A stretch of DNA of 64,000 bases from Parvibaculum sp035325945 (GTDB taxonomy: Bacteria > Pseudomonadota > Alphaproteobacteria > Parvibaculales > Parvibaculaceae), in contig NZ_DAOKYX010000001.1 in NCBI RefSeq assembly GCF_035325945.1, positions 124,001 to 188,000 on the forward strand, read 5' to 3'. Positions 16,721 through 25,966 of the stretch are shown one piece after another. Below the pieces are notes generated by a model, which was given only the letters and a program-made list of their open reading frames with translations, did no database searches and was not told the origin of the DNA. How positions within the stretch are numbered: position 1 is the first letter of the stretch; every line of letters begins with the position of its first letter. The position numbers were made by a program, and so were the translations under genes.

Positions 16721-18250
16721 ATGACACAGGCCATCCTGATTGTGGACGACGACCCGGCGCAGCGCCGTATCCTTGAGGAGGTCGTCAGCAGGGACGGATA
16801 TCGCGCCGTTCCCGTCGATGGCGGAGCGGCGGCGCTGGCCTATCTCGAAGGCCCCTCGGGCAGCGAAATTTCCCTCGTGATTCTCGACCTCGTCATGCCG
16901 GGCGTCGATGGCATGGAGGTGCTGCGGCGCGTCCATCCGGCCAAGCCCAACCTGCCGGTCATCGTGCTGACGGCTCATGGCGGCATCGAGACGGTCGTCA
17001 ATGTGATGCGCGAGGGCGCGACCGACTTCGTCATCAAGCCGGTGAGCCCCGAGCGGCTCCATGTCTCGATGCGGAACGCGCTCAAGGTTAACGCGCTCAC
17101 GGGTGAAATCTCCCGTTTACAGAAGAAACAGAGCGGTCGGCTGACATTCGGCGATCTGATCGCGCGTAGCCCCGCGATGGATCAGGTCAAGCGGCTCGGC
17201 AAGCGGGCGGCGCAGTCGAACATCCCGATTCTGATCGAAGGCGAATCCGGCGTCGGCAAGGAGCTGATCGCCAGCGCCATTCAGGGCGAGAGCGAAAGGG
17301 CGGGCAAGCCCTTCGTCACCGTGAATTGCGGCGCCATTCCTGAAAATCTGGTGGAGAGCATTCTTTTCGGCCACGAGAAGGGCGCGTTCACCGGCGCGAC
17401 CGACAAGCATGCCGGCAAGTTTCAGGAAGCCTCCGGCGGCACCCTCTTCCTCGATGAAATCGGCGAGCTTCCGCTCGACATGCAGGTGAAGCTGCTGCGC
17501 GCACTCCAGCAGGGCGAGGTCGATCCCGTCGGCTCGAAGAAGCCCGTCAAGGTCGATATCCGCCTCATCTCGGCCACGAATCGCGACCTTCTCCAGATGG
17601 TGAAGGAAGGGCGTTTCCGCGAGGATCTCTATTACCGGCTCAACGTCTTCCCGATCCATGTGCCGCCGCTGCGCGAGCGCAAGGAGGACATTGCCGATCT
17701 CGTCGCGCATTTCATCCGCAAGCTCGCGGCGGAAGAGGGAAAGCCCGTGGTCGGAATTTCCCGCGAAGCCCAGTCGATGCTCTGCGCCTTCGACTGGCCG
17801 GGCAATGTGCGCCAGCTGGAGAACACGGTCTTCCGTGCCATCGTTCTCTGCGACGGCGAAATGCTTCAGGTCTCCGACTTCCCGCAAATCGCGAGCCTCG
17901 TCGAAGGCTATGCGGCCGCCATCACGCATCCGCAGCCGGCGCCGCAGCCCTCATATCAGCAGCCGCAGCCCATGGCCGAACAGCATGAGCGGGCGCCCGT
18001 ATCGCCGCCCATGCGCGAACAGCGCCACACGCTCGCCGATTTCGCGCGGTCGAATTTCTCCGACGGCATCGCAGTAACGGACGAGGCCGGCAATGTCCGC
18101 AAGCTCGAGGACATCGAGGCCGAGATGATCCGCCTCGCGATCGAGAAATATAAGGGTCACATGACGGAAGTCGCCCGGCGCCTGGGCATCGGCCGTTCGA
18201 CGCTCTACCGCAAGGTTCGCGATCTCGGCCTCGAGGTCCGCGAAAACTGA
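16721..18250 (+). CDS. NtrC-family sigma-54-dependent response regulator
   Basis: A 509-residue regulator with three domains: a REC receiver (1-120, phosphoacceptor Asp56 in LVILDLVMPG), a sigma-54 AAA+ domain (Walker A GESGVGKE 174-181, sigma-54 contact loop GAFTGA 221-226, Walker B TLFLDEIGEL 241-250) and a C-terminal Fis-type HTH (EVARRLGIGRSTLYRKV). Between the AAA+ domain and the HTH is a long Pro/Gln-rich linker (about residues 405-440), unusual for NtrC proteins. No histidine kinase is adjacent, so it is an orphan regulator here and its sensor and targets are unknown. Confidence 0.94.
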   Translation: MTQAILIVDDDPAQRRILEEVVSRDGYRAVPVDGGAAALAYLEGPSGSEISLVILDLVMPGVDGMEVLRRVHPAKPNLPVIVLTAHGGIETVVNVMREGATDFVIKPVSPERLHVSMRNALKVNALTGEISRLQKKQSGRLTFGDLIARSPAMDQVKRLGKRAAQSNIPILIEGESGVGKELIASAIQGESERAGKPFVTVNCGAIPENLVESILFGHEKGAFTGATDKHAGKFQEASGGTLFLDEIGELPLDMQVKLLRALQQGEVDPVGSKKPVKVDIRLISATNRDLLQMVKEGRFREDLYYRLNVFPIHVPPLRERKEDIADLVAHFIRKLAAEEGKPVVGISREAQSMLCAFDWPGNVRQLENTVFRAIVLCDGEMLQVSDFPQIASLVEGYAAAITHPQPAPQPSYQQPQPMAEQHERAPVSPPMREQRHTLADFARSNFSDGIAVTDEAGNVRKLEDIEAEMIRLAIEKYKGHMTEVARRLGIGRSTLYRKVRDLGLEVREN

Positions 18251-18282
18251 CGCCGTTCCGGACCGGAATTCCCTGCCCTTGC

Positions 18283-18312
18283 GAACGGCGCGGATGAAAA
18301 TCCGCGCCGTTC
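18283..18312 (+). terminator. Strong hairpin after the sigma-54 regulator, probable terminator
   Basis: A 12-bp perfect stem (GAACGGCGCGGA pairing with TCCGCGCCGTTC) encloses a 6-base loop, 32 bases after the regulator stop. It is followed by CGCCATTT instead of a clear U-tract, so termination may be weak or Rho-assisted. Confidence 0.55.
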
Positions 18313-18474
18313 CGCCATTTCCGGGGGGCCATTGATCCGCCCGCTCGATCAGTGCTATTCCCTCCCCCGTTCGACCCCGGGCGGAACCGGGACCGCCCTC
18401 TTGGCCTCTGGTCAATTTGGCGTCTGGTCAATGGAGCCCATCCGGGGAGCGCCCGCGAGAATGAGACCCCTTCC

Positions 18475-20130
18475 ATGAAGCTGGTTTCCGTTCCCTATGC
18501 GCTCGGCCTCGCAGTCGCGGCCCTGCTCACGGTGATGATCTGGAAGTTCCTGGGTGCGCCCGTCGAAATGGTCGACGCGCCTGCCGGCAAGGTGCATTGC
18601 ATCAGCTACACGCCCTATCGCGGCGCCGAAACGCCATTCGACGAGAGCTTTCAGGCCGATCCCGCGCGCATCGACGCGGACCTCGCGCTTCTTTCGGGCA
18701 TGACCGATTGCGTCCGCACCTACAGCGTCGACCAGCGGCTCGATGCGGTGGTGCCGATCGCCGAAAAATATGGACTCAAGGTTTTGCTCGGCATCTGGAT
18801 CGGCCGCGACGACGCGCGCAACCAGAAGCAGATCGAACATGCGATCGAGGTCGCGAAGGCGCACCCCAGGGCGATCAAGGCGATCGTCGTCGGCAACGAG
18901 GTCCTGCTGCGCGGCGAACAGCCGCCTGAGGAATTGATCCGTTATCTGACCGAAGTGAAGAAGGCGACCGGCATGCCGGTCACCTATGCCGATGTCACGG
19001 ATTTCTGGGTCAAGGCCCCGATCGAGCTTTCGCAAGCCGTCGATTTCGTCACCATACACATCCTGCCCTATTGGGAGAACAATCCCACTTCCGCGAAACA
19101 TGGCGTCGATTATCTGAAGAGCGTGCTCGGCGAGGTGGCGCCGATGTTTCCGGGCAAGAGCATTTTCATCGGCGAGACGGGTTTTCCGAGCGCTGGCCGC
19201 GAACGCGCCGAAGCGATACCCTCGATCGTCTCCCAGGCGCTCTATCTGCGCGAGCTTGCCGCCTACGCGCAGAGCGTCGATCTCGACTACAATCTGATCG
19301 AGGCCTTCGACCAGCCCTGGAAGCGCGCGCTCGAAGGCACCGTGGGTGGGCATTGGGGTGTCTTCACGACCGATCGCGTGCAGAAATTCCCATGGACGGG
19401 CCCCGTCTCGAACCACCCCGAATGGCGCCTTGAAGGCTCGGTGAGCTTCGCGCTGTCCTTCCTCATTCTCGCCATCATGGCCTGGCGCGGCGGCAAGCCC
19501 GATCCGCTCGGCGGGCTCGCGGCCGGTGTCGGCGCCGCCATCGCCGGTTCGAGCCTGCTTCTGCAGGTCGAACATTCATGGATCGCCTGGCGCACGCCGA
19601 TCGAGGCGGGCGTCGAACTCTTCGTCCTCGCACAATCGCTCGCCGTCATCTGCTTCGTCATCCCGGAGCTGACGAAGGGACGAAACGGCATGGGACCGCT
19701 TTCCATCGCGCAGACGGTCGCATGGCTCCGCGCGCCCGATCGCGCAAGCCTCGGCCAGCCGCTCTATCTCGGCCTCGTCCAGCTTTCGGTCGCCTTCTCC
19801 ACGCTGGTGATCGCGCTCGGCTTCTGCTTCGATCAGCGTTACCGCGACTTTCCCCTCGCCGCTTTCGGGCTTGCCGCGGCAAGCCTCGCGCTCCTCGCGC
19901 TCAATCGCGGCGATCACAAGCGCCAGCCCGAGGGTCGCCACGAAGAGGTCCTGTTCGCGACGCTGCTCGTCATCACTGCCTGCATCACCGCCTTCAACGA
20001 AGGCGTGCAGAACATCGAGGCGCTGGTCTGGGTTTCATTCACGCTGCTGGCGGCGCTGCCCTGGTTCGGCGTGACGCGCGCCGCCTGGCGCTGCCTCTTC
20101 GCTAGATCCGGGGCAACCGCAAAAGCGTGA
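18475..20130 (+). CDS. Membrane-anchored GH17-type beta-1,3-glucan hydrolase/transferase
   Basis: A 551-residue protein with an N-terminal membrane anchor (about 5-27), a GH17 TIM-barrel and several C-terminal membrane helices (from about residue 365). The barrel shows the acid/base in VVGNEVLLRG (Glu142) and the nucleophile in FIGETGFPS (Glu234). It should cleave or rearrange beta-1,3-glucan in the periplasm. Bacterial GH17 domains with membrane helices occur in NdvC-like proteins for cyclic glucan synthesis, though no ndvB-type glucosyltransferase is visible here. The ATG at 18475 starts at the anchor. Its 3' end overlaps the convergent gene by 29 bases. Confidence 0.88.
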   Translation: MKLVSVPYALGLAVAALLTVMIWKFLGAPVEMVDAPAGKVHCISYTPYRGAETPFDESFQADPARIDADLALLSGMTDCVRTYSVDQRLDAVVPIAEKYGLKVLLGIWIGRDDARNQKQIEHAIEVAKAHPRAIKAIVVGNEVLLRGEQPPEELIRYLTEVKKATGMPVTYADVTDFWVKAPIELSQAVDFVTIHILPYWENNPTSAKHGVDYLKSVLGEVAPMFPGKSIFIGETGFPSAGRERAEAIPSIVSQALYLRELAAYAQSVDLDYNLIEAFDQPWKRALEGTVGGHWGVFTTDRVQKFPWTGPVSNHPEWRLEGSVSFALSFLILAIMAWRGGKPDPLGGLAAGVGAAIAGSSLLLQVEHSWIAWRTPIEAGVELFVLAQSLAVICFVIPELTKGRNGMGPLSIAQTVAWLRAPDRASLGQPLYLGLVQLSVAFSTLVIALGFCFDQRYRDFPLAAFGLAAASLALLALNRGDHKRQPEGRHEEVLFATLLVITACITAFNEGVQNIEALVWVSFTLLAALPWFGVTRAAWRCLFARSGATAKA

Positions 20131-20500
20131 GCATGAGGCCGATGGCGGCATAGTCGGCATTGTAGAGCACGAGCCCCATCAGGCTCATGACGAGGCCGAG
20201 GCGGATCGCCCAGAGCCAGCCGAAGGCGATGGCGAGAACGCCGCCCGCCAGAGCGAGCCAGCCCCACACCCAGTAGATGTGCATGAGGACGACGCCCTCG
20301 CGCGGTACGCACCACCAGGGAGCGGTATCGGCGCTGCAGGTGATGCCGATCCAGTGCGGCTCGATCAGCGCATAGCGCAGCACGAAGGCGACGGCGAGCG
20401 TCGCGACCGCCGCATGAATCCAGGATCTCACCCGCGCCCAGGGCCAGGCGGTTTCTGCTGAAGCTTCGAGAGGATTCGGCACGGGACTTTCCACTGGCAA
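20102..20500 (-). CDS. Conserved small membrane protein, four predicted helices
   Basis: A 132-residue protein with about four hydrophobic helices (near residues 28-45, 70-90, 92-108 and 112-128) and a loop with paired cysteines (ITCSADTAPWWCVPREGV), which could be a periplasmic disulphide. I do not recognise the family. It is convergent with the GH17 gene and overlaps it by 29 bases, so the coupling could matter. Function unknown. Confidence 0.75.
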   Translation of the reverse strand: MPVESPVPNPLEASAETAWPWARVRSWIHAAVATLAVAFVLRYALIEPHWIGITCSADTAPWWCVPREGVVLMHIYWVWGWLALAGGVLAIAFGWLWAIRLGLVMSLMGLVLYNADYAAIGLMLTLLRLPRI

Positions 20501-20588
20501 TCTCCGTCGGCGATCGCGGAGATCAAGGCCGCGCCCCCGAAGCCCGATATATCAGATCGGGCGGGCGCGATGAAGTGCGCCGGCGCGC

Positions 20589-20855
20589 CTACTCGACCAT
20601 GCCGAGGGCGTGCATATAGAGATCGAGAATGGCTTCCTGCTCCTGGCGCTCCGCCTTGTCCTGCTTGCGGATGCGGATCACCTGGCGAAGCGTCTTGGTG
20701 TCGAAGCCATTGGCCTTCGCTTCGGCATAGACTTCCTTGATGTCGGCAGCGGTCGCCGCCTTCTCTTCCTCAAGACGTTCGATGCGCTCGACAATGGTGC
20801 GCAGCTGATCCTGCGCGACGCCACCCGAATTCACAGGCATATTGCCGTCCGCCAT
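20589..20855 (-). CDS. gapR: GapR-like DUF2312 nucleoid-associated protein
   Basis: An 88-residue protein whose core ERIERLEEEKAATAADI and ANGFDTKTLRQVIRIRK matches the DUF2312/GapR family of alphaproteobacteria. GapR binds overtwisted AT-rich DNA ahead of forks and polymerases and supports topoisomerase action; it is a coiled-coil dimer or tetramer. The start MADGN at 20855 has GGAG upstream at moderate spacing; an ATG at 20876 would add seven residues. It is monocistronic. Confidence 0.92.
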   Translation of the reverse strand: MADGNMPVNSGGVAQDQLRTIVERIERLEEEKAATAADIKEVYAEAKANGFDTKTLRQVIRIRKQDKAERQEQEAILDLYMHALGMVE

Positions 20856-20986
20856 GATGCGTTGCTCCACTTCCATCCATTATCCGGTGAGTGCGGGACA
20901 CTAGCGAGCCCACGCCATCGCGGCAATATCCATAGGGGAGAAAGCTGTGGATATTGCCCGCGCCGAATTGTCCGGCTCGATAAAAA

Positions 20987-21292
20987 CTATTCGTGGCCAT
21001 GCGCCTTTTGCGCGGCCTCGAAGGCGGCGAGCTGTTCTGGCGTCGCTTCCTTCTGGTATTTCGACTTCCATTCGGCGAATGGCATTCCATAAACCGTTTC
21101 GCGCGCTTCATCGCGTGTCAGCGAAACGCCTCTGGCTTCCGCCGCCTGCACATACCAGTCCGCAAGACAGTTCCTGCAGAAGCCGCCATGGATCATGAGG
21201 TCGATGTTTTGCACATCGGTGCGCTCGCGCAGATGAGCGATCAACCGGCGAAAGGCCGCCGCTTCAAGCTCCGTCTCCAATGCCTTGTCCAT
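20987..21292 (-). CDS. DUF1244 family protein
   Basis: A 101-residue protein with the DUF1244 signature FCRNCLADWY preceded by DLMIHGG, then a helical tail (MPFAEWKSKYQKEATPEQ). The paired cysteines are conserved in the family and may bind a metal. Function unknown. The ATG at 21292 lies 22 bases after the stop of the upstream N-formylglutamate amidohydrolase gene, so the two are probably co-transcribed. Confidence 0.9.
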   Translation of the reverse strand: MDKALETELEAAAFRRLIAHLRERTDVQNIDLMIHGGFCRNCLADWYVQAAEARGVSLTRDEARETVYGMPFAEWKSKYQKEATPEQLAAFEAAQKAHGHE

Positions 21293-21314
21293 GAAACCTC
21301 TCCTGTCGCAATGT

Positions 21315-22154
21315 TTATAGGCGCTTCTTCCCATCGGTATGCGAGCCGTAATGGCGGATCACGCCGAGATCGGGGTCGCGCCTGGCATCGCGCAACACTG
21401 CCGCAAGCCGCGCGGCCCATTCGCGCTGTCCGGCCTCGTCGCAGATGAGATCCTGCCTGATCTCGACGAGCGCATGGGCAAGACCGTTCATCGTGCCATG
21501 CTTGTAGAGGCAATCGCCCTTGAGCCGCCCGGAATAAGGCTCGTTGTCGCCGACGACGAGCCCCGGCTCCATGCGAAGCGCATCGAGCAGCATGAGCGGC
21601 AGCCTGTCGTCGCGATCCCACAATATGCCCGCATGCCAGGGCCGCGCGGCGCCGCGCCATGATGGCGTGAAACTGTGGATCGAGACGATGACCGGCTGGA
21701 CGCCGCGCCCGCGCGCCCGCGCGATCGCCGCCGAGATCGCCTCGTGATAGGGCAGATAGAAATGCAGCAGACGATGCTCGAACTCGACCGTATCATGAAT
21801 GGGATCGACGTCGCGGTTGGCAGGCACGATCGCGCCATCGGAAAGTTTCATCACCAGCGTCGGATCGTCGGCGCCCCGGTTGAGATCGATGAGAAGGCGC
21901 GAATAGCACGCAAGCACGGCCGGCGCATCGAGATGCGCGGCGAGCAGGCGCGACACTTCACCCGCGCCGATGTCATAGGCGATGTGGCGCTCGAACTCCG
22001 CTTCCGGCAGGCCGAGCGTTCCGTAGCCCGCGGGCAGCGCGTTCGATGCATGGTCGCAAACGATCAGAAACTCCGGATCGCCTCCGGGATTGACGAGATC
22101 GAATGGTGCGGATTCGTTCGGGGAGACTTCCCCGTCACATGACATGGACTGCAT
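21315..22154 (-). CDS. N-formylglutamate amidohydrolase family protein
   Basis: A 279-residue protein of the FGase (HutG-like) family. It begins with LIVCDHASNALP, a conserved metal-site segment, and carries VSIHSFTPSW and GDNEPYSGRL, all typical. Classical members hydrolyse N-formylglutamate in histidine breakdown, but no hut genes are nearby, so the substrate is uncertain. Several starts are possible (22154, 22145, 22208); 22154 was chosen because it leaves 34 bases to the divergent glycerate kinase start. DUF1244 follows closely. Confidence 0.88.
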   Translation of the reverse strand: MQSMSCDGEVSPNESAPFDLVNPGGDPEFLIVCDHASNALPAGYGTLGLPEAEFERHIAYDIGAGEVSRLLAAHLDAPAVLACYSRLLIDLNRGADDPTLVMKLSDGAIVPANRDVDPIHDTVEFEHRLLHFYLPYHEAISAAIARARGRGVQPVIVSIHSFTPSWRGAARPWHAGILWDRDDRLPLMLLDALRMEPGLVVGDNEPYSGRLKGDCLYKHGTMNGLAHALVEIRQDLICDEAGQREWAARLAAVLRDARRDPDLGVIRHYGSHTDGKKRL

Positions 22155-22188
22155 GGTTGCATTATACCCAAGGGGTGCAACACAGAGA

Positions 22189-23511
22189 ATGGTCCTGCCC
22201 TTTCCCATGACGCCAGGCTTTTCCGCCGAACGCGCCTTTCTGCTGAGCCTTTACGAGGCGGCGGTCAAATCGGCCCTGCCCGAAATCTGCCTTGGAGCCC
22301 ATTTGCCGCCACAACCGGCGGGCCGTCTCGTCATCTTCGCCATCGGCAAGGCGGCTGCTTCCATGGCCGCGGCTGCCGAAGCGCATTATGCGCGGCACGC
22401 GCCCGAAGCCGCGATTTCAGGTCTTGCCATCACGCGCTATGGCCACAGGCGGCCGACGCGGCATGTCGAGATCGTCGAGGCGAGCCACCCCGTGCCCGAC
22501 GAGGCAGGGCTTGCGGCGAGCGAGCGGATGCTCGCCATGGCGCGGACGCTGGGGCCGGACGATCTGGCGCTGGTGCTTCTTTCCGGCGGCGGCTCGGCGC
22601 TCGCCACGCTTCCCGTCGAGGGTGTGAGCCTCGAGGACAAGCAGGCGCTCACGCGCGCGCTGCTTGCCTCCGGCGCGCCGATTGCGAACATCAACTGCGT
22701 ACGCAAGCACCTCTCGCGCATCAAGGGCGGACGCCTCGCCGAGGCGATTGCGCCTGCGCCGATCGTCACCCTCGCCATTTCCGATGTGGCTGGCGACGAT
22801 CCGAGCGTCATCGCATCGGGGCCGACGGTTCCCGACCCGACGACGCGCGAGGACGCGCTCAACATTCTCGACCGTTTCGAGATCGAGCTTCCCCCGCACA
22901 TCCGCGTGGCGCTCATCTCCGCGCCGGAAAGCCCGAAGCCCGGTGCCTCCGCCTTTCGGAATGCGCGCTACGAGATCGTGGCCAGCGGCGCGGTCGCGCT
23001 TCGCGCCGCTGCCGAACGCGCGGAGATGCAAGGCTGTGCCGTTACCAATCTCGGCGACCGGATCGAAGGCGAGGCCCGCGACATCGCCGCCGCCCATGCC
23101 CGCCTCGCGCTCGACGCACGCGCAAGGGGCGAGCGCCGCGTCATTCTCTCGGGCGGCGAGACGACCATCACCATCGAAGACCCGTCATGCGCGGGGCGCG
23201 GCGGCCGCAATCAGGAATATGCGCTCGCGCTTGGCCTCACACTTCAGGGCGCAAGCGGCATATCCGCGCTTGCGGCGGATACGGACGGCATAGATGGCGG
23301 CTGGGGCGCAAGCGACGATCCGGCGGGCGCGCTTTTGCTCCCCGACACGCTGGCGCGCGCCGGGGCGCTCGGCCTCGATCCGCGCGAAGCGCTCCGCACC
23401 CACGATTCCGGGGGGCTTTTCGAGCGACTCGGCGATTTGCTGCGAACGGGCCCCAGTTTCACCAATGTGAATGATTTTCGAGTCATACTGATCGAGGGGG
23501 AGCAAACATGA
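22189..23511 (+). CDS. Glycerate 2-kinase (DUF4147/MOFRL family)
   Basis: A 440-residue glycerate kinase of the GckA/TtuD type, giving 2-phosphoglycerate from glycerate. The N-terminal DUF4147 domain has FAIGKAAASMAAAAE and VLLSGGGSAL; the C-terminal MOFRL domain has VILSGGETTITI, GRGGRNQEYALAL and AADTDGIDG. It lies 13 bases upstream of a pyruvate kinase gene, so with enolase elsewhere the pair would form a short glycerate-to-pyruvate route. The start is uncertain: ATG 22189 or 22207, with poor ribosome-binding sequences at both. Confidence 0.92.
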   Translation: MVLPFPMTPGFSAERAFLLSLYEAAVKSALPEICLGAHLPPQPAGRLVIFAIGKAAASMAAAAEAHYARHAPEAAISGLAITRYGHRRPTRHVEIVEASHPVPDEAGLAASERMLAMARTLGPDDLALVLLSGGGSALATLPVEGVSLEDKQALTRALLASGAPIANINCVRKHLSRIKGGRLAEAIAPAPIVTLAISDVAGDDPSVIASGPTVPDPTTREDALNILDRFEIELPPHIRVALISAPESPKPGASAFRNARYEIVASGAVALRAAAERAEMQGCAVTNLGDRIEGEARDIAAAHARLALDARARGERRVILSGGETTITIEDPSCAGRGGRNQEYALALGLTLQGASGISALAADTDGIDGGWGASDDPAGALLLPDTLARAGALGLDPREALRTHDSGGLFERLGDLLRTGPSFTNVNDFRVILIEGEQT

Positions 23512-23524
23512 GGAGAGCCACCCG

Positions 23525-24961
23525 GTGATGCGTCGGCGTAACGTCAAGATCATAGCCACCCTTGGACCTGCATCGAACGGCAAGGAGAAAATCCGCGAGC
23601 TGTTCCATGCGGGTGCCGATGTGTTCCGGCTCAATATGAGCCATTTGAACCATGAGGGCCTGACGCGCCTCCATGCGCTGATCCGCGAGGTCGAAGCCGA
23701 GGAGGGACGCCCCATCGGCATTCTGGTGGACCTTCAGGGGCCGAAGCTCAGGGTCGGCGAGATCGCGGATGGCGCGGCGATGCTCGAAAAGGGCGCGCGC
23801 TTCAGGCTCGATCTCGATCCGGCGCCGGGAGACGCGACACGCGCGCCCCTGCCCCACCCCGAAATCTTCGCGGCGGTCGAGGTCGGTCAGTCGCTGCTGC
23901 TCGACGACGGCAAGATCCGTCTGCGCGTGACCCGGACGGGCGCCGACTTCGCGGAAACGGAAGTGGTGGTCGGCGGCCGGCTCACCAATCGCAAGGGCGT
24001 CAACGTGCCGGAATCGGTGCTGCCGCTCAAGGCGCTCACCGACAAGGACCTCGCCGATTTCGATAAGGCGCTCGAACTTGGCGTCGACTGGGTGGCGCTC
24101 TCCTTCATTCAGCGTCCGGACGATATCGCCGAGGCGCGCAAGATCGCGCGCGGGCGCGTCGCCGTGCTCGGCAAGATCGAAAAGCCGCAGGCGCTCGTCC
24201 ATCTCGACGAGATCATCGACATCTCGGACGCGGTGATGGTCGCGCGCGGCGATCTCGGCGTCGAACTGCCGCTCGAGGAAGTACCGGGCTGGCAGAAGCG
24301 GATCACGCGCGGGGCGCGGCGCGCGGGCAAGCCCGTCGTCATCGCGACGCAGATGCTCGAATCGATGATCGCCTCGCCGGTGCCGACGCGCGCGGAGGTT
24401 TCCGACGTCGCCACCGCCGTCTTCGAGGGCGCGGATGCGATCATGCTTTCGGCGGAATCGGCGGCGGGCCAATATCCGGTCGAAGCCGTGCGCATGATGA
24501 ACCGCGTCGCGGAATCGGTCGAGGCGGACCCGACCTATCCCGGCATCATCTATTCGCAGCGGACGGAGCCCGAGGCGACGGGCGCCGATGCGATCAGCGC
24601 CGCCGCCCATTCGGTCGCCGACACGCTCAAGGCGGCGGCGATCGTCTGCTGGACGAACTCGGGCTCGACGGGACTTCGCGCCGCACGCGAACGCCCGCTC
24701 TTTCCCATCGTCGCCCTGACGCCGATCCCCGCGACGGCGCGCCGCCTCGCGCTTGTCTGGGGCCTCCATTGCGTTCTGACCGAGGATGCGCACGATCTCG
24801 ACGACATCGCCGAGCGCGCCTGCCGCATCGCCTTTCAGGAAGGCTTCGCGCAGCCCGGCCAGCGCATCATCGTCACGGCCGGACTGCCACTCGGCACGCC
24901 GGGCGCGACGAACATGCTGCGCGTGGCCTTTGTGGGCCGCAAGGGAAGCGCCGCCGACTGA
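23525..24961 (+). CDS. pyk: Pyruvate kinase
   Basis: A 478-residue pyruvate kinase that transfers phosphate from PEP to ADP. It begins with KIIATLGPAS and has LQGPKLRVG, the catalytic lysine segment GKIEKPQAL, MVARGDLGVELPLEEVP and the ATQMLESM and ADAIMLSAESAAG loops. Two starts are adjacent: GTG at 23525, nine bases after AGGAG, and ATG at 23528; I use the former. The coding start is 13 bases after the glycerate kinase stop, so the two genes are very probably one operon. Confidence 0.96.
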   Translation: MMRRRNVKIIATLGPASNGKEKIRELFHAGADVFRLNMSHLNHEGLTRLHALIREVEAEEGRPIGILVDLQGPKLRVGEIADGAAMLEKGARFRLDLDPAPGDATRAPLPHPEIFAAVEVGQSLLLDDGKIRLRVTRTGADFAETEVVVGGRLTNRKGVNVPESVLPLKALTDKDLADFDKALELGVDWVALSFIQRPDDIAEARKIARGRVAVLGKIEKPQALVHLDEIIDISDAVMVARGDLGVELPLEEVPGWQKRITRGARRAGKPVVIATQMLESMIASPVPTRAEVSDVATAVFEGADAIMLSAESAAGQYPVEAVRMMNRVAESVEADPTYPGIIYSQRTEPEATGADAISAAAHSVADTLKAAAIVCWTNSGSTGLRAARERPLFPIVALTPIPATARRLALVWGLHCVLTEDAHDLDDIAERACRIAFQEGFAQPGQRIIVTAGLPLGTPGATNMLRVAFVGRKGSAAD

Positions 24962-24967
24962 TCGGCG

Positions 24968-25960
24968 TCAGCGCAGCGGCGCGCCGGGTTCGACGACATG
25001 CGTGCCCGCGCGGGGAGGCACTCCCCGCGCGAGGCGCGAGAGCGCGTCGATCACGATATCGGGCCGCACATGATGCGGCATATGGCCGACGCCGACGAGC
25101 TTGATCATCTCGGAGCCAGCAATCGCGTCGTGAAGCGCATAGGAATGGAGCTTCGCCCAGACGGTGCGGTCGCGATTTCCCGTGACGATGATCGTCGGCA
25201 CACGGATTTCTCTATAGCGCCCGCTCTGCTCGCGGAGAAAACCGCGCAGGCGGCGTGTGTCGGCGCTGTTCGCGCGAAATTGGCGCGGCCTGAAGAGAAG
25301 CGGCAGGCCGATCCGCTCGGCATATCGCGGCGGCACGGGGTCGGGCGCGAAATTGTTGCGGATGCCCGCCTCCATCAGCATGAGCCCGCCCGGCACCATC
25401 AGCACATGAAGGAAGAGCGAGCCGACAAGCGGCGTCGCGATGATCCTGTGATACCAGGCGTCCGCGCCTTCCCAGACATGAGTGGCGCCTGAAAGAACGA
25501 GAAGGCCCGAAAGATCGTCGGGGAAGCGGAGCGCATAGGCGGTTGCGAGCGCGCCGCCCCAGCTATGGCCGAGGAGCACGGGCCGTTCGATGCCGAGATT
25601 CGCCAGCGCCTCATGGAGGAGACGCGCCTGCGCGGCCGGATCGGAGGCGTCCTCGCCGCCCGGCCTTTCGCTCCAGCCATGGCCGGGCCGGTCGAAGGCG
25701 ATGACGCGGTGCCGCTTCGCCAGTTCAGGCATGATGCTCTCGACCATGTCGCCGAGATTGCCGCTCGCCCCGTGAACGAGAACGATGGGCGCGGCATCGG
25801 CCGAGGCCACGCCCATTTCGACATAATGTATGCGGACGCCTTCAACCTCGATGAAGCTGCCTCTCGGCGGAAAGCGGCCGGCGACCCGCGCCGCATACCA
25901 CGCCGAATAGAATGCGAGCGCCAGAAGCCCCGCCGCGATCGCTGCCAGAAGGACGTCCAT
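24968..25960 (-). CDS. Membrane-anchored alpha/beta hydrolase
   Basis: A 330-residue alpha/beta hydrolase with an N-terminal hydrophobic anchor (about residues 3-24) leaving the domain outside the cytoplasm or membrane-bound. It has the oxyanion segment VLVHGASGNLGD, DRPGHGWSERP, the nucleophile elbow LGHSWGG and a late VGVGHMPHH with the catalytic histidine. Unlike the paralogous pair elsewhere in the window it lacks the HGNGAHA pattern. It follows the TPR gene by six bases on the same strand, so the two are co-transcribed. Substrate unknown. Confidence 0.9.
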   Translation of the reverse strand: MDVLLAAIAAGLLALAFYSAWYAARVAGRFPPRGSFIEVEGVRIHYVEMGVASADAAPIVLVHGASGNLGDMVESIMPELAKRHRVIAFDRPGHGWSERPGGEDASDPAAQARLLHEALANLGIERPVLLGHSWGGALATAYALRFPDDLSGLLVLSGATHVWEGADAWYHRIIATPLVGSLFLHVLMVPGGLMLMEAGIRNNFAPDPVPPRYAERIGLPLLFRPRQFRANSADTRRLRGFLREQSGRYREIRVPTIIVTGNRDRTVWAKLHSYALHDAIAGSEMIKLVGVGHMPHHVRPDIVIDALSRLARGVPPRAGTHVVEPGAPLR

Positions 25961-25966
25961 GTACCG

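Noticed and set aside
18407..18432. Direct repeat TCTGGTCAAT twice with 16-base period
   Set aside because: Only two copies of 10 bases; could be chance and no binding-site symmetry is present.
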